Positions 8,393-18,314 of a stretch of DNA of 64,000 nucleotides are shown here, in pieces; position 1 is the first letter of the stretch; every line of letters starts with the position of its first letter. This stretch comes from JAGPUQ01 sp036961295 (GTDB lineage Bacteria; Pseudomonadota; Gammaproteobacteria; Pseudomonadales; Porticoccaceae), in the NCBI GenBank assembly GCA_036961295.1, contig JBALVX010000002.1:434001-498000 (forward strand), given 5' to 3'. The notes beneath the pieces are model-generated. The model ran no database searches and was not told the DNA's origin. It saw only the letters and a list, made by a program, of their open reading frames with translations. Both the position numbers and the translations under genes were made by a program.

Positions 8393-10768
8393 TCAATTCA
8401 ACTTTAACCAACGCCGCACCCAGTCTACAACATCACTTTCAAAGTTGCGTTGGCACGAGGCGTATTCCACCGGCTCGGAACCGGTGGCGAAGGGTACATA
8501 GCGAGAGCCGTTACAGTGTTTCTCCGAACCCAGACCCGTGGCGGGGTCGTGCCAGGCGTAGGTCACCCCCTCGGGGCGGGCGAAGGGAATCGATTGGTTA
8601 TCGAGGCCGGACATAATTTCGCTCCAAGCTTGCAGCGCACCCGAGCCTCCGGTGATCGGCGTCGGGCCGTTGTCGTCTCGGCCCATCCATACCACGGTGA
8701 GGTAGTTGCCGCTAAACCCGGAAAACCAGCTATCGCGCTGATCATTGGAAGTGCCGGTTTTACCGCCAAGTACCAAGGAGTCGGGGAGTTGAGCATAGGC
8801 GCTGCGCCCCGTACCTTCGCGCATAACCACCTGCAAAGCGTAGTGCAACAGATGCATGCTAGTGGGACTAAAACGCTGTTCAACTTTGAAGGGGTAGCGG
8901 GTTAGCGGCTCGTTGTCGGCGCTGTAGACCGCGTTGATGGCGCGCAGCGGCGTGTAAAACCCCTCGGCGGCAATGGTGTGGTAGATCCCCGCGACTTCGT
9001 AGGGAGTCATGGCGATGCCTCCCAGCAACAAGGCCGGGACTTCCGCCATATAGCCTTCATAGCCAAGTCGTCGCACCACATCGGCGACCTCGGGTACGCC
9101 GACCTCCAGACCCAGTCTAGCGGTCGCCTGATTATAGGAATTGCCAAGCGCGGTATACAAAGTTACCGGGCCGTGGCTGGTGCGATCGAAATTGCGCGGC
9201 GTCCATAGTTCATCCTTGCGGGCGGTGACGCTAATTGGGCCGTCTTCAATCAAGCTGCCCAGAGTAAATTGTTCGGGATGCTCCAGGGCGGCTAAATACA
9301 CCGCGGGTTTAATGGTGGAGCCGATCATACGACGGGCATCCAGGGCGCGATTAAACCCAGCAAAGCGACGTTCGCGGCCTCCGGCTAAGGCCAATACTTC
9401 ACCGGAACCCACGCGCACCACCAGCGAGGCGGCTTCGAGGGTATTTTTCTCTAGTGTGCGCTGGGTTTCGATGCGGGCCAGGCGATTGCTCAAACTACTT
9501 TCCACTTCCCTTTGGGCCTGGGGATCAAAATAGGTAAAAATCCGTAAACCTTCCTGGGCGAGATCATCATCGTCGTAGTCTTCGCGCAGCTGTCGTTTGA
9601 CTAAATCGAGATAGTCCGGGTATTTATTGGTGGTAAGCCCCGGCGTTTCGGTGACATCCAAACCTTTGGCCGCAGCCTGTTTGGTGGCGACCTCGTCGAT
9701 AATGTCCTGGTCGTTTAATAACTTGAGTACAACATTACGCCGCGCGGTTGCGCGCTTGGGATTTTTACGCGGATTATAATAAGACGCGCCTTTGGCCAAC
9801 GCCACCAGCAAGGAAACTTGATGGACGTCGAGCTCGTTCAGCGGTTGGCGGAAGTAGTATTCGCTGGCGATGCCAAAACCGTTGATGGATCGCTTGCCCG
9901 ACTGACCTAAATAAATTTCGTTGATGTAGGCCTCAAGAATCTCCGCTTTGCTGTAGTGCAGTTCGAGCAATATCGCCATGACAGCTTCGCGGGCTTTGCG
10001 AATGAGAGTGCGTTCCTGAGTTAAATAAAAGTTTTTTACCAATTGCTGGGTAATCGTACTGCCACCCTGGGCGAATCCTCCCTTGCGCAGGTTGACCCAC
10101 ATCGCGCGGCTGATGGCCTTGAGGGAAATGCCGTGGTGCTGGTAAAAATTGCGATCCTCCACCGCTACAATCGCATCGGCCAGATAGGGAGGCAGGTCTT
10201 CGAGGCGCACTAAAATGCGATCTTCGGCTCGCTCCGGATAAATACCACCAATTTTTATTGGCTCCAGGCGCAACAGAGGCAGGGCTTTGCCACGAGCATC
10301 GGACAGCGCGCTGATTTCGTCGCCGCTAAAATTAATCCGCGCTCGCTGACTGGATTTGTCGCCGTCCAAAAACACAAAGGGCCGGGTGTGCAGCTCAATG
10401 CTACGACTACTGGCGGCGTACTGCCCGGGTCGCGATGGAGTACTGACTCGACGATAACCCAGCTGCTCCAATTCCCAGATGATATTTTCCCGATTGATTT
10501 CGAGACCGGCGTAAATGTCCAGCGTGCGGCTGTAGACGTGGGTGGGCAGGGTCCATTTGGTGCCGGAGAATTTTGCCCGCACCACGCCATCGAGAATAAA
10601 CAAAGTGATGGCGGTGACGATCAATATCGGGAGCAGGAGGTAGCGGAAGCTAAAGCGGAAGGCTCGACGCAGCCAGCTACGGTGCTGGGTTTTATTGCGG
10701 CTCCGTTTGCCCGTGGAGCGTTTTTTGGCAGGCGTTTTGCGGCCTTTGGGGGCTTTTTTCTGTGCCAA
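8393..10768 (-). CDS. mrcB: Penicillin-binding protein 1B (bifunctional glycosyltransferase/transpeptidase)
   Basis: Class A PBP that polymerises and cross-links peptidoglycan; 791 residues. Order: Lys/Arg-rich cytoplasmic tail (1-35), one membrane helix (about 43-60), a UB2H-like region, and GT51 glycosyltransferase with catalytic E204 in AVEDRNFYQHHG and QGGSTITQQLVKN (about 234-246). The transpeptidase follows with S484xxK487 (GSTIKP), S544-Y-N546 and K670TG (GGKTGTSND). The start is TTG at 10766-10768, supported by an AGGAG ribosome site (10775-10779) six bases upstream; no ATG fits. A TPR lipoprotein follows in the same operon. Confidence 0.96.
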   Translation of the reverse strand: MAQKKAPKGRKTPAKKRSTGKRSRNKTQHRSWLRRAFRFSFRYLLLPILIVTAITLFILDGVVRAKFSGTKWTLPTHVYSRTLDIYAGLEINRENIIWELEQLGYRRVSTPSRPGQYAASSRSIELHTRPFVFLDGDKSSQRARINFSGDEISALSDARGKALPLLRLEPIKIGGIYPERAEDRILVRLEDLPPYLADAIVAVEDRNFYQHHGISLKAISRAMWVNLRKGGFAQGGSTITQQLVKNFYLTQERTLIRKAREAVMAILLELHYSKAEILEAYINEIYLGQSGKRSINGFGIASEYYFRQPLNELDVHQVSLLVALAKGASYYNPRKNPKRATARRNVVLKLLNDQDIIDEVATKQAAAKGLDVTETPGLTTNKYPDYLDLVKRQLREDYDDDDLAQEGLRIFTYFDPQAQREVESSLSNRLARIETQRTLEKNTLEAASLVVRVGSGEVLALAGGRERRFAGFNRALDARRMIGSTIKPAVYLAALEHPEQFTLGSLIEDGPISVTARKDELWTPRNFDRTSHGPVTLYTALGNSYNQATARLGLEVGVPEVADVVRRLGYEGYMAEVPALLLGGIAMTPYEVAGIYHTIAAEGFYTPLRAINAVYSADNEPLTRYPFKVEQRFSPTSMHLLHYALQVVMREGTGRSAYAQLPDSLVLGGKTGTSNDQRDSWFSGFSGNYLTVVWMGRDDNGPTPITGGSGALQAWSEIMSGLDNQSIPFARPEGVTYAWHDPATGLGSEKHCNGSRYVPFATGSEPVEYASCQRNFESDVVDWVRRWLKLN

Positions 10769-10790
10769 ACTGTTCTCCTGGGTTTGCGGG

Positions 10791-10826
10791 TGCTGTTATC
10801 GCTGTTGTTATAGGTGCGGTTATCGG
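10791..10826. repeat. 12-nt tandem repeat x3 between mrcB and the PfkB gene
   Basis: Units 10791-10802, 10803-10814 and 10815-10826 (TGCTGTTATCGC and close variants) lie in the divergent spacer just upstream of the mrcB ribosome site, so in its likely 5' leader. Confidence 0.6.
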
Positions 10827-10989
10827 CGCTATTTGAATGAGTACGGGGGTATTCGACCCGTAAGCGATAACAAAGTGCTTTGGTTAATGGCTGGCAGCGA
10901 GGGATAATAGCGCTTTCCATCCAGTGACTCTAGCCGCGCGCTCGCACCGAGTTAGCCAGGCCAACTGTAGCAAAAGGTACTTTATTACT

Positions 10990-12000
10990 ATGAACAAATT
11001 TCACGTTTACGGCCTGGGTGCCGCTTTAGTCGATACCGAAATTGAAGTTAGTGACGCCGAGCTGAAGCAACACGGCATTGAAAAAGGCCTGATGACCCTG
11101 GTGGATGAGGATCGACAAAATCAATTACTGGGCGCATTTAGTGATCACCTGACCGTATCCCGTCGCGCCAGTGGCGGTTCCGCCGCCAATAGTATTATTG
11201 CAGTCAGCAGTTTTGGCGGTGAGTCTTACTATTCCTGCAAAGTCGCCGACGACGATAACGGACAGTTTTATCTTGCCGATATGACCGCGGCAGGAGTCGG
11301 TCACAACGGCGAGCATAATTTACCCACAGGCGTTACCGGAAAATGTCTGGTGCTGATCACCCCCGATGCGGAGCGCACCATGAATACTTTTCTGGGCATC
11401 AGTGAAACCCTATGCCCGCAGAATTTAAATAGCGATGCGCTGGCGGCATCGGAATACCTTTATGTGGAAGGGTATTTGGCAACCTCGCCAACCGGACAGC
11501 AAGCGGCGATAGAAGCACGTATTAAAGCGCAGCAACACGACACTAAAATCGCGTTAAGTTTATCTGACCCGGGTATTGTTGCGCATTTTCGCGAGCAGTT
11601 GCTGGCGATGATGGGCGGATCGATTGATCTACTGTTTTGCAATCGCGATGAAGCCCTGGACTGGACCGGTACGGATAATATTGAACTCGCGGCCAAGGCC
11701 ATGATGGACTACGCGAGCACCTTTGCCATCACTCTGGGTGCGGATGGCGCGCTGATTTACGACGGAGATCAACTTCATCGCGTGGCGTCATCGACGGTTG
11801 TGGCCATCGATACCAACGGCGCCGGGGATATGTTCGCCGGGGCTTTTCTTTACGGCATCACCCACGGTTTTGACTACGCCCGTGCCGGAGCCTTTGCCAA
11901 CGCCGCCGCCGCACAGGTGGTACAACAATATGGCCCACGCCTGCCAGCGCAGGGGTATCGAGACGTGTTGCAGAATTTTATTGCCGCCAGGCTGCGTTAG
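10990..12000 (+). CDS. PfkB-family carbohydrate/nucleoside kinase (adenosine kinase-like)
   Basis: Ribokinase-fold kinase of 336 residues. The PfkB signature 2 DTNGAGDMFAGAFLYG is near residue 275-290 with the catalytic Asp, and the GGSAANSIIAVSSFGG substrate-side motif is near residue 60. The general organisation matches proteins annotated as adenosine or sugar kinases in gammaproteobacteria; the substrate is not determined. ATG at 10990 is preceded by AAAAGG about 12 nt upstream. The frame extends 22 codons further upstream, but those residues are not family-like. Divergent from mrcB, convergent with the GGDEF/EAL gene (16-nt gap). Confidence 0.85.
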   Translation: MNKFHVYGLGAALVDTEIEVSDAELKQHGIEKGLMTLVDEDRQNQLLGAFSDHLTVSRRASGGSAANSIIAVSSFGGESYYSCKVADDDNGQFYLADMTAAGVGHNGEHNLPTGVTGKCLVLITPDAERTMNTFLGISETLCPQNLNSDALAASEYLYVEGYLATSPTGQQAAIEARIKAQQHDTKIALSLSDPGIVAHFREQLLAMMGGSIDLLFCNRDEALDWTGTDNIELAAKAMMDYASTFAITLGADGALIYDGDQLHRVASSTVVAIDTNGAGDMFAGAFLYGITHGFDYARAGAFANAAAAQVVQQYGPRLPAQGYRDVLQNFIAARLR

Positions 12001-12016
12001 GTTTGGGGGGAAGGGA

Positions 12017-14671
12017 TTAGCCAAATACATCCGCTGCCGGTTTGGGCGTCGCCAGAAAGTAACCCTGCACGTAATCTACGCCCATGTCTTGCAGCATGGT
12101 GAGTTGAAACTGGTTTTCTACGCTCTCCGCGATGGTTAACACCCCCATCACGTGGGCAAGGTGATTGACGGTACTGACCACGGAAAAATCGATGTCGCTG
12201 CTTTCCATATTACGCACGAAACTACCGTCAATTTTAAGAAAGTCCACGGGGATTTCCTTGAGGTAAGACAGCGATGACAGGCCGCTACCAAAATCATCTA
12301 GCGAGAAAAAACAGCCTTTTGCTTTTAGGCGATGGATAAAATCCATCGCGCGGTCGAACTGTCGAATCGCCGCCGTTTCAGTGATTTCAAACTGCAGGTG
12401 AGAGGGATCTACACCGGAGGAATCCAGTAGTTTAAGCAGGTACTCGGCATAGGTATCGTCGCCAATGGTGGCTCCGGACAAGTTCACTGCGATGCGTAGC
12501 CCGCGACGACGGTTTTTATTCAGACCGGTAATAATACGTATCGCTTCGGCCACTACCCAACGATCGATGTCGTCGATTAAACCGTAGCGTTCAGCGGCTG
12601 GGATAAATTCATCTGGGGAGACCAGCTGACCGTTTTCATCGATCATGCGTACTAGCGCTTCGTAGTGACCACCGGTCTTACTCTGACTGACGTCGGCCAG
12701 GGACGCCATCGGCACAATGGGCTGGAAATACAATTCAAAGCGATTTTCATCGAGTGCGGCGCTAATTTTAGGAATCCACTGCGCGATGCGATCGCGCTGA
12801 TCGATGTCTTCCCTTTGATAAGCAGAATGCAGTCGGTTGCGCCCGAACTCCTTGGAGGTTTCGCAGGAGGCGGCTGCCGATACTAAAATATCGATTTCCG
12901 AGCTGGCGTTGCGATCGATGACTTCCATGCCGATATTGGCGCCGACTTTGAGTCGGCGTTCACCCCAGGGAAAACTGAATACCTTGAATTCCTCAAGAAT
13001 GTCTTCAGCGACGACTTGCGCGACATCCACCTGCTGGTCGCGCAGTAAAATACCAAATTCGTCGTTGCCGATACGGGCGACCAGCGCTTGCTTGCCGGCT
13101 TTGCCCTGCAATATTTTAGCCGTTTGGCACAGCAGGGTATCCCCGGCAGAGTGACCGCAGGTGTCGTTAACCAGGGAAAAATTATAGAGATCGATATACA
13201 GTAATATCGAGACCAAATTGCTGCGCTGAACATCGCCCATCGACTGCCGAATTTCCCGTTCCAGAGCGTGCCGATTGTAGAGACCCGTGAGGGGGTCATG
13301 ATCGACCTGCCAGGATAGACGCTGAGAGACACGGCGAGACTCGGCCACGGTTCTGAATACGACTACGCAACCGCTGAGTTCATTGTTGTTGCCACGCAGT
13401 GGAGTAACGCTCACGGTTACCGGTACCGAATCGCCACCGGCTGCCTGCAAGGTGGTGTTGCTGGGTGCGTAAAACACCGAGCCACGTGCCAGACACTCGG
13501 TGACGGCTTTGAGTGTTATATTTTTACTATCGACCAGACTGATCAACTGATCGGCAGGCTGATTATGTAATTCAGTCTGGCGAAGGCCTAACATTTCCAG
13601 TCCCACCGGATTAACGCCCTCAATCAAACCTTGTGCATCAACTAGTGCCACGCCATCGGCGACTTCGCTGTACAGCGCCGCAAACAACTCGCGTTCGCGC
13701 AGCAGGGCATTTTCTCGATCGAGCTCGCCACTTTTATCTCGACACACCAGCAACTGGCCGTCGCCGCCGGCCACGGGATGTACGGAAACATGCAGGCGTA
13801 GTGTATTTCCTTCCGCCGTAACGGCTTCAACGGCCTCGTCGCGATGGCTGTACTGCTCAAAAAACTGAGCTACTTCCGTTTCTGTGCCCGCTGACATCGC
13901 GGGAAACAGCAGGCGCAGAGGCTTGTCTCTTAACTGCGCGCTACTGAAGTCGCTCATGGTTTGAAAGCTATTATTGACATCTGTGATCATACTGAAACGA
14001 TCAACCGAAATAATACCGACGCTTTGGTCGCTCAGGTTTTGATCAGCTAGGCCCCCTTCCGCATAAGCTTGGGATATTTCCCTGGCAGATTCGGATACCA
14101 CTGACAGTGCGGCGGAAATGTCCTTGGTGTTTTTTTGCGCGGATTTACTTAGCTCGGCATTGCGTACGGTCAACGGGTTAAACGGCGCTTCAAGTAATTC
14201 CAGTACGCAACCAGAGCCATCGGGAGAGGCAATTGATGATATGGAGATGCGAAACAGGGGCAGTTCCCGGTCACCCTGAGACATCGCAGCTTCGACTATG
14301 TCCATGCGCTCGGGGTCAGTCTCCTGCGACCAAATGATATCGCCGCTGTTTTCAAGCGCCCGGGTCACCGTATTGGGCAGCTCGGTGCCGATCAGATCCG
14401 GAAATAGAGTTTCGAGAGTTTTGCCCAGGGCCTTATCGGGACTGATGTTGGTCCAGTCAGCGATCCAGTTATTCCAGCAAATTACTTTGCGGTGATGGTT
14501 AAGCACCACGATGCCGGTTTGTTGTTGATCCAGAATCGCCGAGGCCAGACTGAAATGTTCGGCACTTTGTTGGTCTGCGCTGGTGTCGATGTTGCCCCTG
14601 AAATTAGTTGTTGGACTATAAGTCGAACTATGAGTTGCTGAGCTATACGATGCCTTTGGCTTGCTATCCAT
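12017..14671 (-). CDS. PAS-GGDEF-EAL cyclic-di-GMP signalling protein
   Basis: Cytoplasmic sensor/phosphodiesterase of 884 residues with no membrane helix. Three PAS-like regions come first (about 40-150, 215-320, 325-445), then GGDEF (about 455-620) and EAL (about 640-880). The GGDEF signature is degenerate: RIGNDEFGILL near residue 534, with Asn in place of the second Gly. The EAL domain keeps the residues for c-di-GMP hydrolysis: YEALVRM near 670, NLSG, ITETAA, DDFGSGLSSLSYL, DFLKIDGSFV, IAESVEN and VQGYFLATP. Net phosphodiesterase activity is therefore more likely, with the GGDEF domain weakly active or regulatory. Single gene. Confidence 0.9.
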   Translation of the reverse strand: MDSKPKASYSSATHSSTYSPTTNFRGNIDTSADQQSAEHFSLASAILDQQQTGIVVLNHHRKVICWNNWIADWTNISPDKALGKTLETLFPDLIGTELPNTVTRALENSGDIIWSQETDPERMDIVEAAMSQGDRELPLFRISISSIASPDGSGCVLELLEAPFNPLTVRNAELSKSAQKNTKDISAALSVVSESAREISQAYAEGGLADQNLSDQSVGIISVDRFSMITDVNNSFQTMSDFSSAQLRDKPLRLLFPAMSAGTETEVAQFFEQYSHRDEAVEAVTAEGNTLRLHVSVHPVAGGDGQLLVCRDKSGELDRENALLRERELFAALYSEVADGVALVDAQGLIEGVNPVGLEMLGLRQTELHNQPADQLISLVDSKNITLKAVTECLARGSVFYAPSNTTLQAAGGDSVPVTVSVTPLRGNNNELSGCVVVFRTVAESRRVSQRLSWQVDHDPLTGLYNRHALEREIRQSMGDVQRSNLVSILLYIDLYNFSLVNDTCGHSAGDTLLCQTAKILQGKAGKQALVARIGNDEFGILLRDQQVDVAQVVAEDILEEFKVFSFPWGERRLKVGANIGMEVIDRNASSEIDILVSAAASCETSKEFGRNRLHSAYQREDIDQRDRIAQWIPKISAALDENRFELYFQPIVPMASLADVSQSKTGGHYEALVRMIDENGQLVSPDEFIPAAERYGLIDDIDRWVVAEAIRIITGLNKNRRRGLRIAVNLSGATIGDDTYAEYLLKLLDSSGVDPSHLQFEITETAAIRQFDRAMDFIHRLKAKGCFFSLDDFGSGLSSLSYLKEIPVDFLKIDGSFVRNMESSDIDFSVVSTVNHLAHVMGVLTIAESVENQFQLTMLQDMGVDYVQGYFLATPKPAADVFG

Positions 14672-14851
14672 CCCGTCAGTTCCCGCTGGCTACTGAGCTT
14701 ATTTAATTATTAAACAGAGTTACTCAGGGCTAAGCCGATCAATGTCGGGTAGCCTGACAAGACAACATCTTACCTCAGCTATTCGCTCTAACCCACTCTG
14801 ATTACGGAACTTTAGCACAAAACCGATCTCGACGGCCTCACATCTTGAGGT

Positions 14852-15892
14852 TTACCCGCGGTCTAATAATTCTCGTAAGTCGATAATTGCGGCGTTGGCT
14901 CTGCTGATGTACGAAGCCAGTGTTAAGGAGTGATTGGGCAGTATGCCGAAACCACTACCGTTGAGAATCATCGGTGAAAATAACGGCGTCTGAGTTGCCT
15001 CCAGCTCGCGAATGATTTGGCGCAGACTGATTTGGGCGTTTTTCTTCAGCAGTACGTCTTCGAAGTCGACTTCCGCAGCTTTGAGAAAGTGTACCAGCGC
15101 CCAGGTGGTGCCCCTTGCCTCGTAAAACACATCGTCTATCTCGAACCAGGAAGTTTTGATCTCGAATTCATCTGGACTGGGGCTTGACTGCGTGGCTTCG
15201 GTTTCGGTTTGGGCATCGCCGGCCAAATCGGTGTTAATGCGTTTTTGACCCACGCTGGCGCCGAGTCGCTGAGACAAACTGCCCAGGCGGCTCTGCACCG
15301 TGCCTAGCCAATAGTTAAGGTTGTCGGCGCGGGCAAAAAATTGCGCATCTTGTTGGTCGGCATCGTGTAAGCGGGTGTGGTAGCTGCGCAGGTATTCTAA
15401 GCCCTTGCTATATTCGGCTTCGGTGCGCGGCATAATCCAGTTGGCGTGATCGAAATTGAGCCGCGGCTCCGCCAGCGACAAATCTTTATCTTCTTTGGAC
15501 TGGGATTGCGAACGGCTAAAAGCCTCGCGCAGAGCTTTGCTGAGATCGCGTATCTGAATAATTACGCCGTATTCCCACTGGGGAATATTGTCGAGCCACA
15601 GGCTGGGCGGAAAGATATCGTTACTGAGGTAGCCGCCGGGCTTGTTCAGTAAGGTCTCGCCGACGTTGACAAGCGTGATGGTGGTCAGCGCACCGACCAC
15701 GGGAGAATCGGAGGTGTTAGCGACGGTCATTAAGTCGGGTTCCTGTGACCAGAACCAGGAAAGACCGAGCGCGAGTACAACAGCAAACGCAGATATCAGT
15801 AGCGCAAGCCGACGCAGAGGCCTGCCCGGCTTTTTCAATAATGAACCCCGTTTATTGACCGGTAATTTATTTTTCCAGTCCTGAATAGCCAT
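14852..15892 (-). CDS. DUF2333 family inner-membrane protein
   Basis: Protein of 346 residues matching the DUF2333 family of pseudomonads and relatives; function unknown. One membrane helix (about 28-48) is followed by a periplasmic domain with the conserved segments SWFWSQEPDL, LLNKPGGYLSNDIFPP, QWEYGVIIQIRDLS and LNFDHANWIMP. The ATG at 15890-15892 has a strong GAGGTAGG ribosome site; the open frame reaches 20 codons further upstream without such a site. A low-complexity stretch (DAQTETEATQSSPSPDE) interrupts the conserved part. The 180-nt spacer to the GGDEF/EAL gene downstream shows no clear terminator. Confidence 0.85.
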   Translation of the reverse strand: MAIQDWKNKLPVNKRGSLLKKPGRPLRRLALLISAFAVVLALGLSWFWSQEPDLMTVANTSDSPVVGALTTITLVNVGETLLNKPGGYLSNDIFPPSLWLDNIPQWEYGVIIQIRDLSKALREAFSRSQSQSKEDKDLSLAEPRLNFDHANWIMPRTEAEYSKGLEYLRSYHTRLHDADQQDAQFFARADNLNYWLGTVQSRLGSLSQRLGASVGQKRINTDLAGDAQTETEATQSSPSPDEFEIKTSWFEIDDVFYEARGTTWALVHFLKAAEVDFEDVLLKKNAQISLRQIIRELEATQTPLFSPMILNGSGFGILPNHSLTLASYISRANAAIIDLRELLDRG

Positions 15893-16166
15893 GCCTACCT
15901 CAAAATAAAAAATACAGCTTCGCGCGGTGTCCGTGCATTTCTGTAAATGCATTCCTGTTATCGTACATCGGCGCTACCGCGCTCTGATCTAATATTGCAC
16001 GGTAAGAGCAAGGAGCGTTGCTAGCTGATCTTTGCTCAAGAATACGCGACAATAGCGATCCTTGAAACCAATACCTGTGTACGCCTGTCCAAGGCGAGCA
16101 GAAAACGAAATATAATTCGTTAAATAATTTCCATTGAGTGTTATCAACCATAAAAGGTCGTGACCA

Positions 16167-18140
16167 TTGCAGCAGAGAACAGTATTGAGTTTGGCTTCGG
16201 CCGTGTTTTTGGTGTCGTTGCTGAGCCTGGCGCTGCCGGTGCCGGTTCACGCCCTCGACCTGAGTGCGACCCAGGCTGGGAGCGAGATAGCTGGCAATGA
16301 TTTCGATACTAAGGATTTCAATGTTAAGGGTTTCAATACTAACGACGAGGTCGATTTAACTTCATTGTTATTAAGCGAGCCGGACTTTTTGCCGGTAGAG
16401 GAAGCTTACCAGGTAACTCCAACCCTCGCGGGCAAGGAGATTTATCTCGACTGGGCGATCGCGCCCGGCTACTACCTATATAAAGACAAGTTTAGCGTTC
16501 GTGTTGAGGAAGGCGGTGCTGAGGGAGAAAATGCTGAGCCGGGTGAGTCCCAGCCGTGGCAGCAGACTCTGGAGCCAGGCCAGCCGATTTACGACGAGTA
16601 TTATGAAAAAGATCTTCATGTATTTTATGGCCACACCCGAGTCATTTTATCGCGCCCTGCTGCAAATACAGTTTCTTCTACTTCTAATAGCGTACTGGCC
16701 ATTACCTCGCAGGGTTGTGCCGATGCCGGTTTGTGCTACCCGCCGCGTACCCAATATTTATCGGTTAATTTTGACACCGGCAGCGTGCGCGAACTTACTG
16801 CCTTCAAACCGAATAGCCAGGGCAATGATCTCGATAGCCTCGATAACCTCGATAACCTAGATAGCTCTGCCGAGCCGGCCTTTACGTCCGCATCGGAATC
16901 GGAATTGGCACTGACACCGGTATCAGCCGGGCGACCTGGGCTAGGACTGTTACTAGGCTTTGCCCTACTCGGCGGTTTGATTTTAAACCTGATGCCCTGC
17001 GTGTTTCCGGTACTGTCCATCAAGGTATTGGGGGTGACAGCGGCACACCTGGAAGGCCGCGACAAACACAGCCACGGCCTCGCCTACGCCGCCGGGGTTA
17101 TCCTGTCCTTTGTTGCGATAGCCTTAGTACTACTGGCCTTGCGCGGCGCGGGACATGTGATTGGCTGGGGTTTTCAACTGCAGTCGCCCGTCTTTATTGC
17201 GGCGCTGGCCTGCCTGTTTTTCTTGATGGCGCAGGGCTTTAGCGGTCAGTTTACGCTGGGGGTGCGCTTGATGAATGTGGGTCAGGCAGCTACCAGCGGT
17301 AGCGGCTTAGGCTCGTCATTTATGACCGGGGTCCTCGCCACCGTGGTGGCTAGCCCTTGTACCGCGCCTTTTATGGGCACCGCGTTGGGGGTTGCTATCA
17401 CTCAGCCGACGGGGATCGCCGTGTTGGTGTTTGCGACGCTCGGTTTAGGTATGGCGCTACCGTTTTTACTGCTGACCTGGATTCCTGGCCTGGCGGGAAA
17501 ACTACCTGCCCCCGGCCCGTGGATGGAGACCTTTCGGCAAGTCCTGGCTTTTCCGCTCTACGCCAGCGTGCTCTGGTTATTGTGGGTGCTGGGTCGGCAA
17601 ACCGATATTGACCACGCCATTATCGCGGCCCTGGGTTTGCTGTCGTTGGCCTTTGCCACGTGGTTATTTAGCCGCAGTCGCAAGTGGCTGGGGAAAACCC
17701 TGGCGGTCGGGTTGTTTATTGCGGGCCTGGCGCTGCCTCTGCTAATGATCAGCGGGGCCGATAGTTCGAGTCGTGAGGCCTCAAGTGATGGAGAGCCCTC
17801 TATCTGGGAACCCTACACCCAGGCGCGCCTGGATCAACTGCGCGAGAGCAAGCAATCGGTATTTATCAACTTGACCGCAGACTGGTGTATTACCTGTCTT
17901 GCCAACGAAAAAATCGCCCTCAACTCGGCGCGTTTTAAGGCTGCCTTGCAAGACAACGATATCTATTATTTGAAGGGCGACTGGACCAATTACAATGCCG
18001 AAATCACCCGTTTGCTGGGTGTGCACGGCCGCGGCGGCGTGCCGCTCTACTTATTTTACCCGGCTGGTGGCGAAGCCCGTATCTTGCCGCAACTACTGAC
18101 AGAAAAAACGGTTTTGAAAGCAATTGGGGCGGCGAATTGA
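16167..18140 (+). CDS. dsbD: Thiol:disulfide interchange protein DsbD
   Basis: Carries electrons from cytoplasmic thioredoxin across the inner membrane to periplasmic disulfide isomerases; 657 residues. A signal peptide (1-29, ending PVHA) leads to the alpha domain with the Cys pair in QGCADAGLCYPP (about 183-190). The eight-helix beta domain has Cys in NLMPCVFPV (about 278) and SPCTAPFMG (about 397). The C-terminal thioredoxin-like gamma domain has WCITC near residue 575. Start is TTG 16167 with AAAGG 8 nt upstream. Two unusual repeat tracts lie in the alpha-domain leader (16299-16343) and in the linker before the membrane domain (16830-16865). Confidence 0.95.
   Translation: MQQRTVLSLASAVFLVSLLSLALPVPVHALDLSATQAGSEIAGNDFDTKDFNVKGFNTNDEVDLTSLLLSEPDFLPVEEAYQVTPTLAGKEIYLDWAIAPGYYLYKDKFSVRVEEGGAEGENAEPGESQPWQQTLEPGQPIYDEYYEKDLHVFYGHTRVILSRPAANTVSSTSNSVLAITSQGCADAGLCYPPRTQYLSVNFDTGSVRELTAFKPNSQGNDLDSLDNLDNLDSSAEPAFTSASESELALTPVSAGRPGLGLLLGFALLGGLILNLMPCVFPVLSIKVLGVTAAHLEGRDKHSHGLAYAAGVILSFVAIALVLLALRGAGHVIGWGFQLQSPVFIAALACLFFLMAQGFSGQFTLGVRLMNVGQAATSGSGLGSSFMTGVLATVVASPCTAPFMGTALGVAITQPTGIAVLVFATLGLGMALPFLLLTWIPGLAGKLPAPGPWMETFRQVLAFPLYASVLWLLWVLGRQTDIDHAIIAALGLLSLAFATWLFSRSRKWLGKTLAVGLFIAGLALPLLMISGADSSSREASSDGEPSIWEPYTQARLDQLRESKQSVFINLTADWCITCLANEKIALNSARFKAALQDNDIYYLKGDWTNYNAEITRLLGVHGRGGVPLYLFYPAGGEARILPQLLTEKTVLKAIGAAN
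16299..16343 (+). repeat. In-frame 15-nt tandem repeat x3 in dsbD
   Basis: Three 15-nt units encode DFDTK, DFNVK and GFNTN just after the signal peptide, upstream of the conserved alpha domain. Confidence 0.8.
16830..16865 (+). repeat. In-frame 9-nt tandem repeat x4 in dsbD
   Basis: Four units of CTCGATAAC type encode LDS, LDN, LDN, LDS in the linker between the periplasmic alpha domain and the first membrane helix. Confidence 0.8.
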
Positions 18141-18314
18141 GTTAACTTTGCGCTAAATTGCGGTCAACGTCGCCAAACCCCCATAAAATCATAGACAAAA
18201 ATAATCCAGTCGTGCACACTTGCGCGCTCTTCAACTGTGCACTGTTCCGTTCCGATTATGCGGTTTGAATCGACGGGAAAGGCAAGCAAAAATTTGTCAG
18301 AGGACGGCATAACA

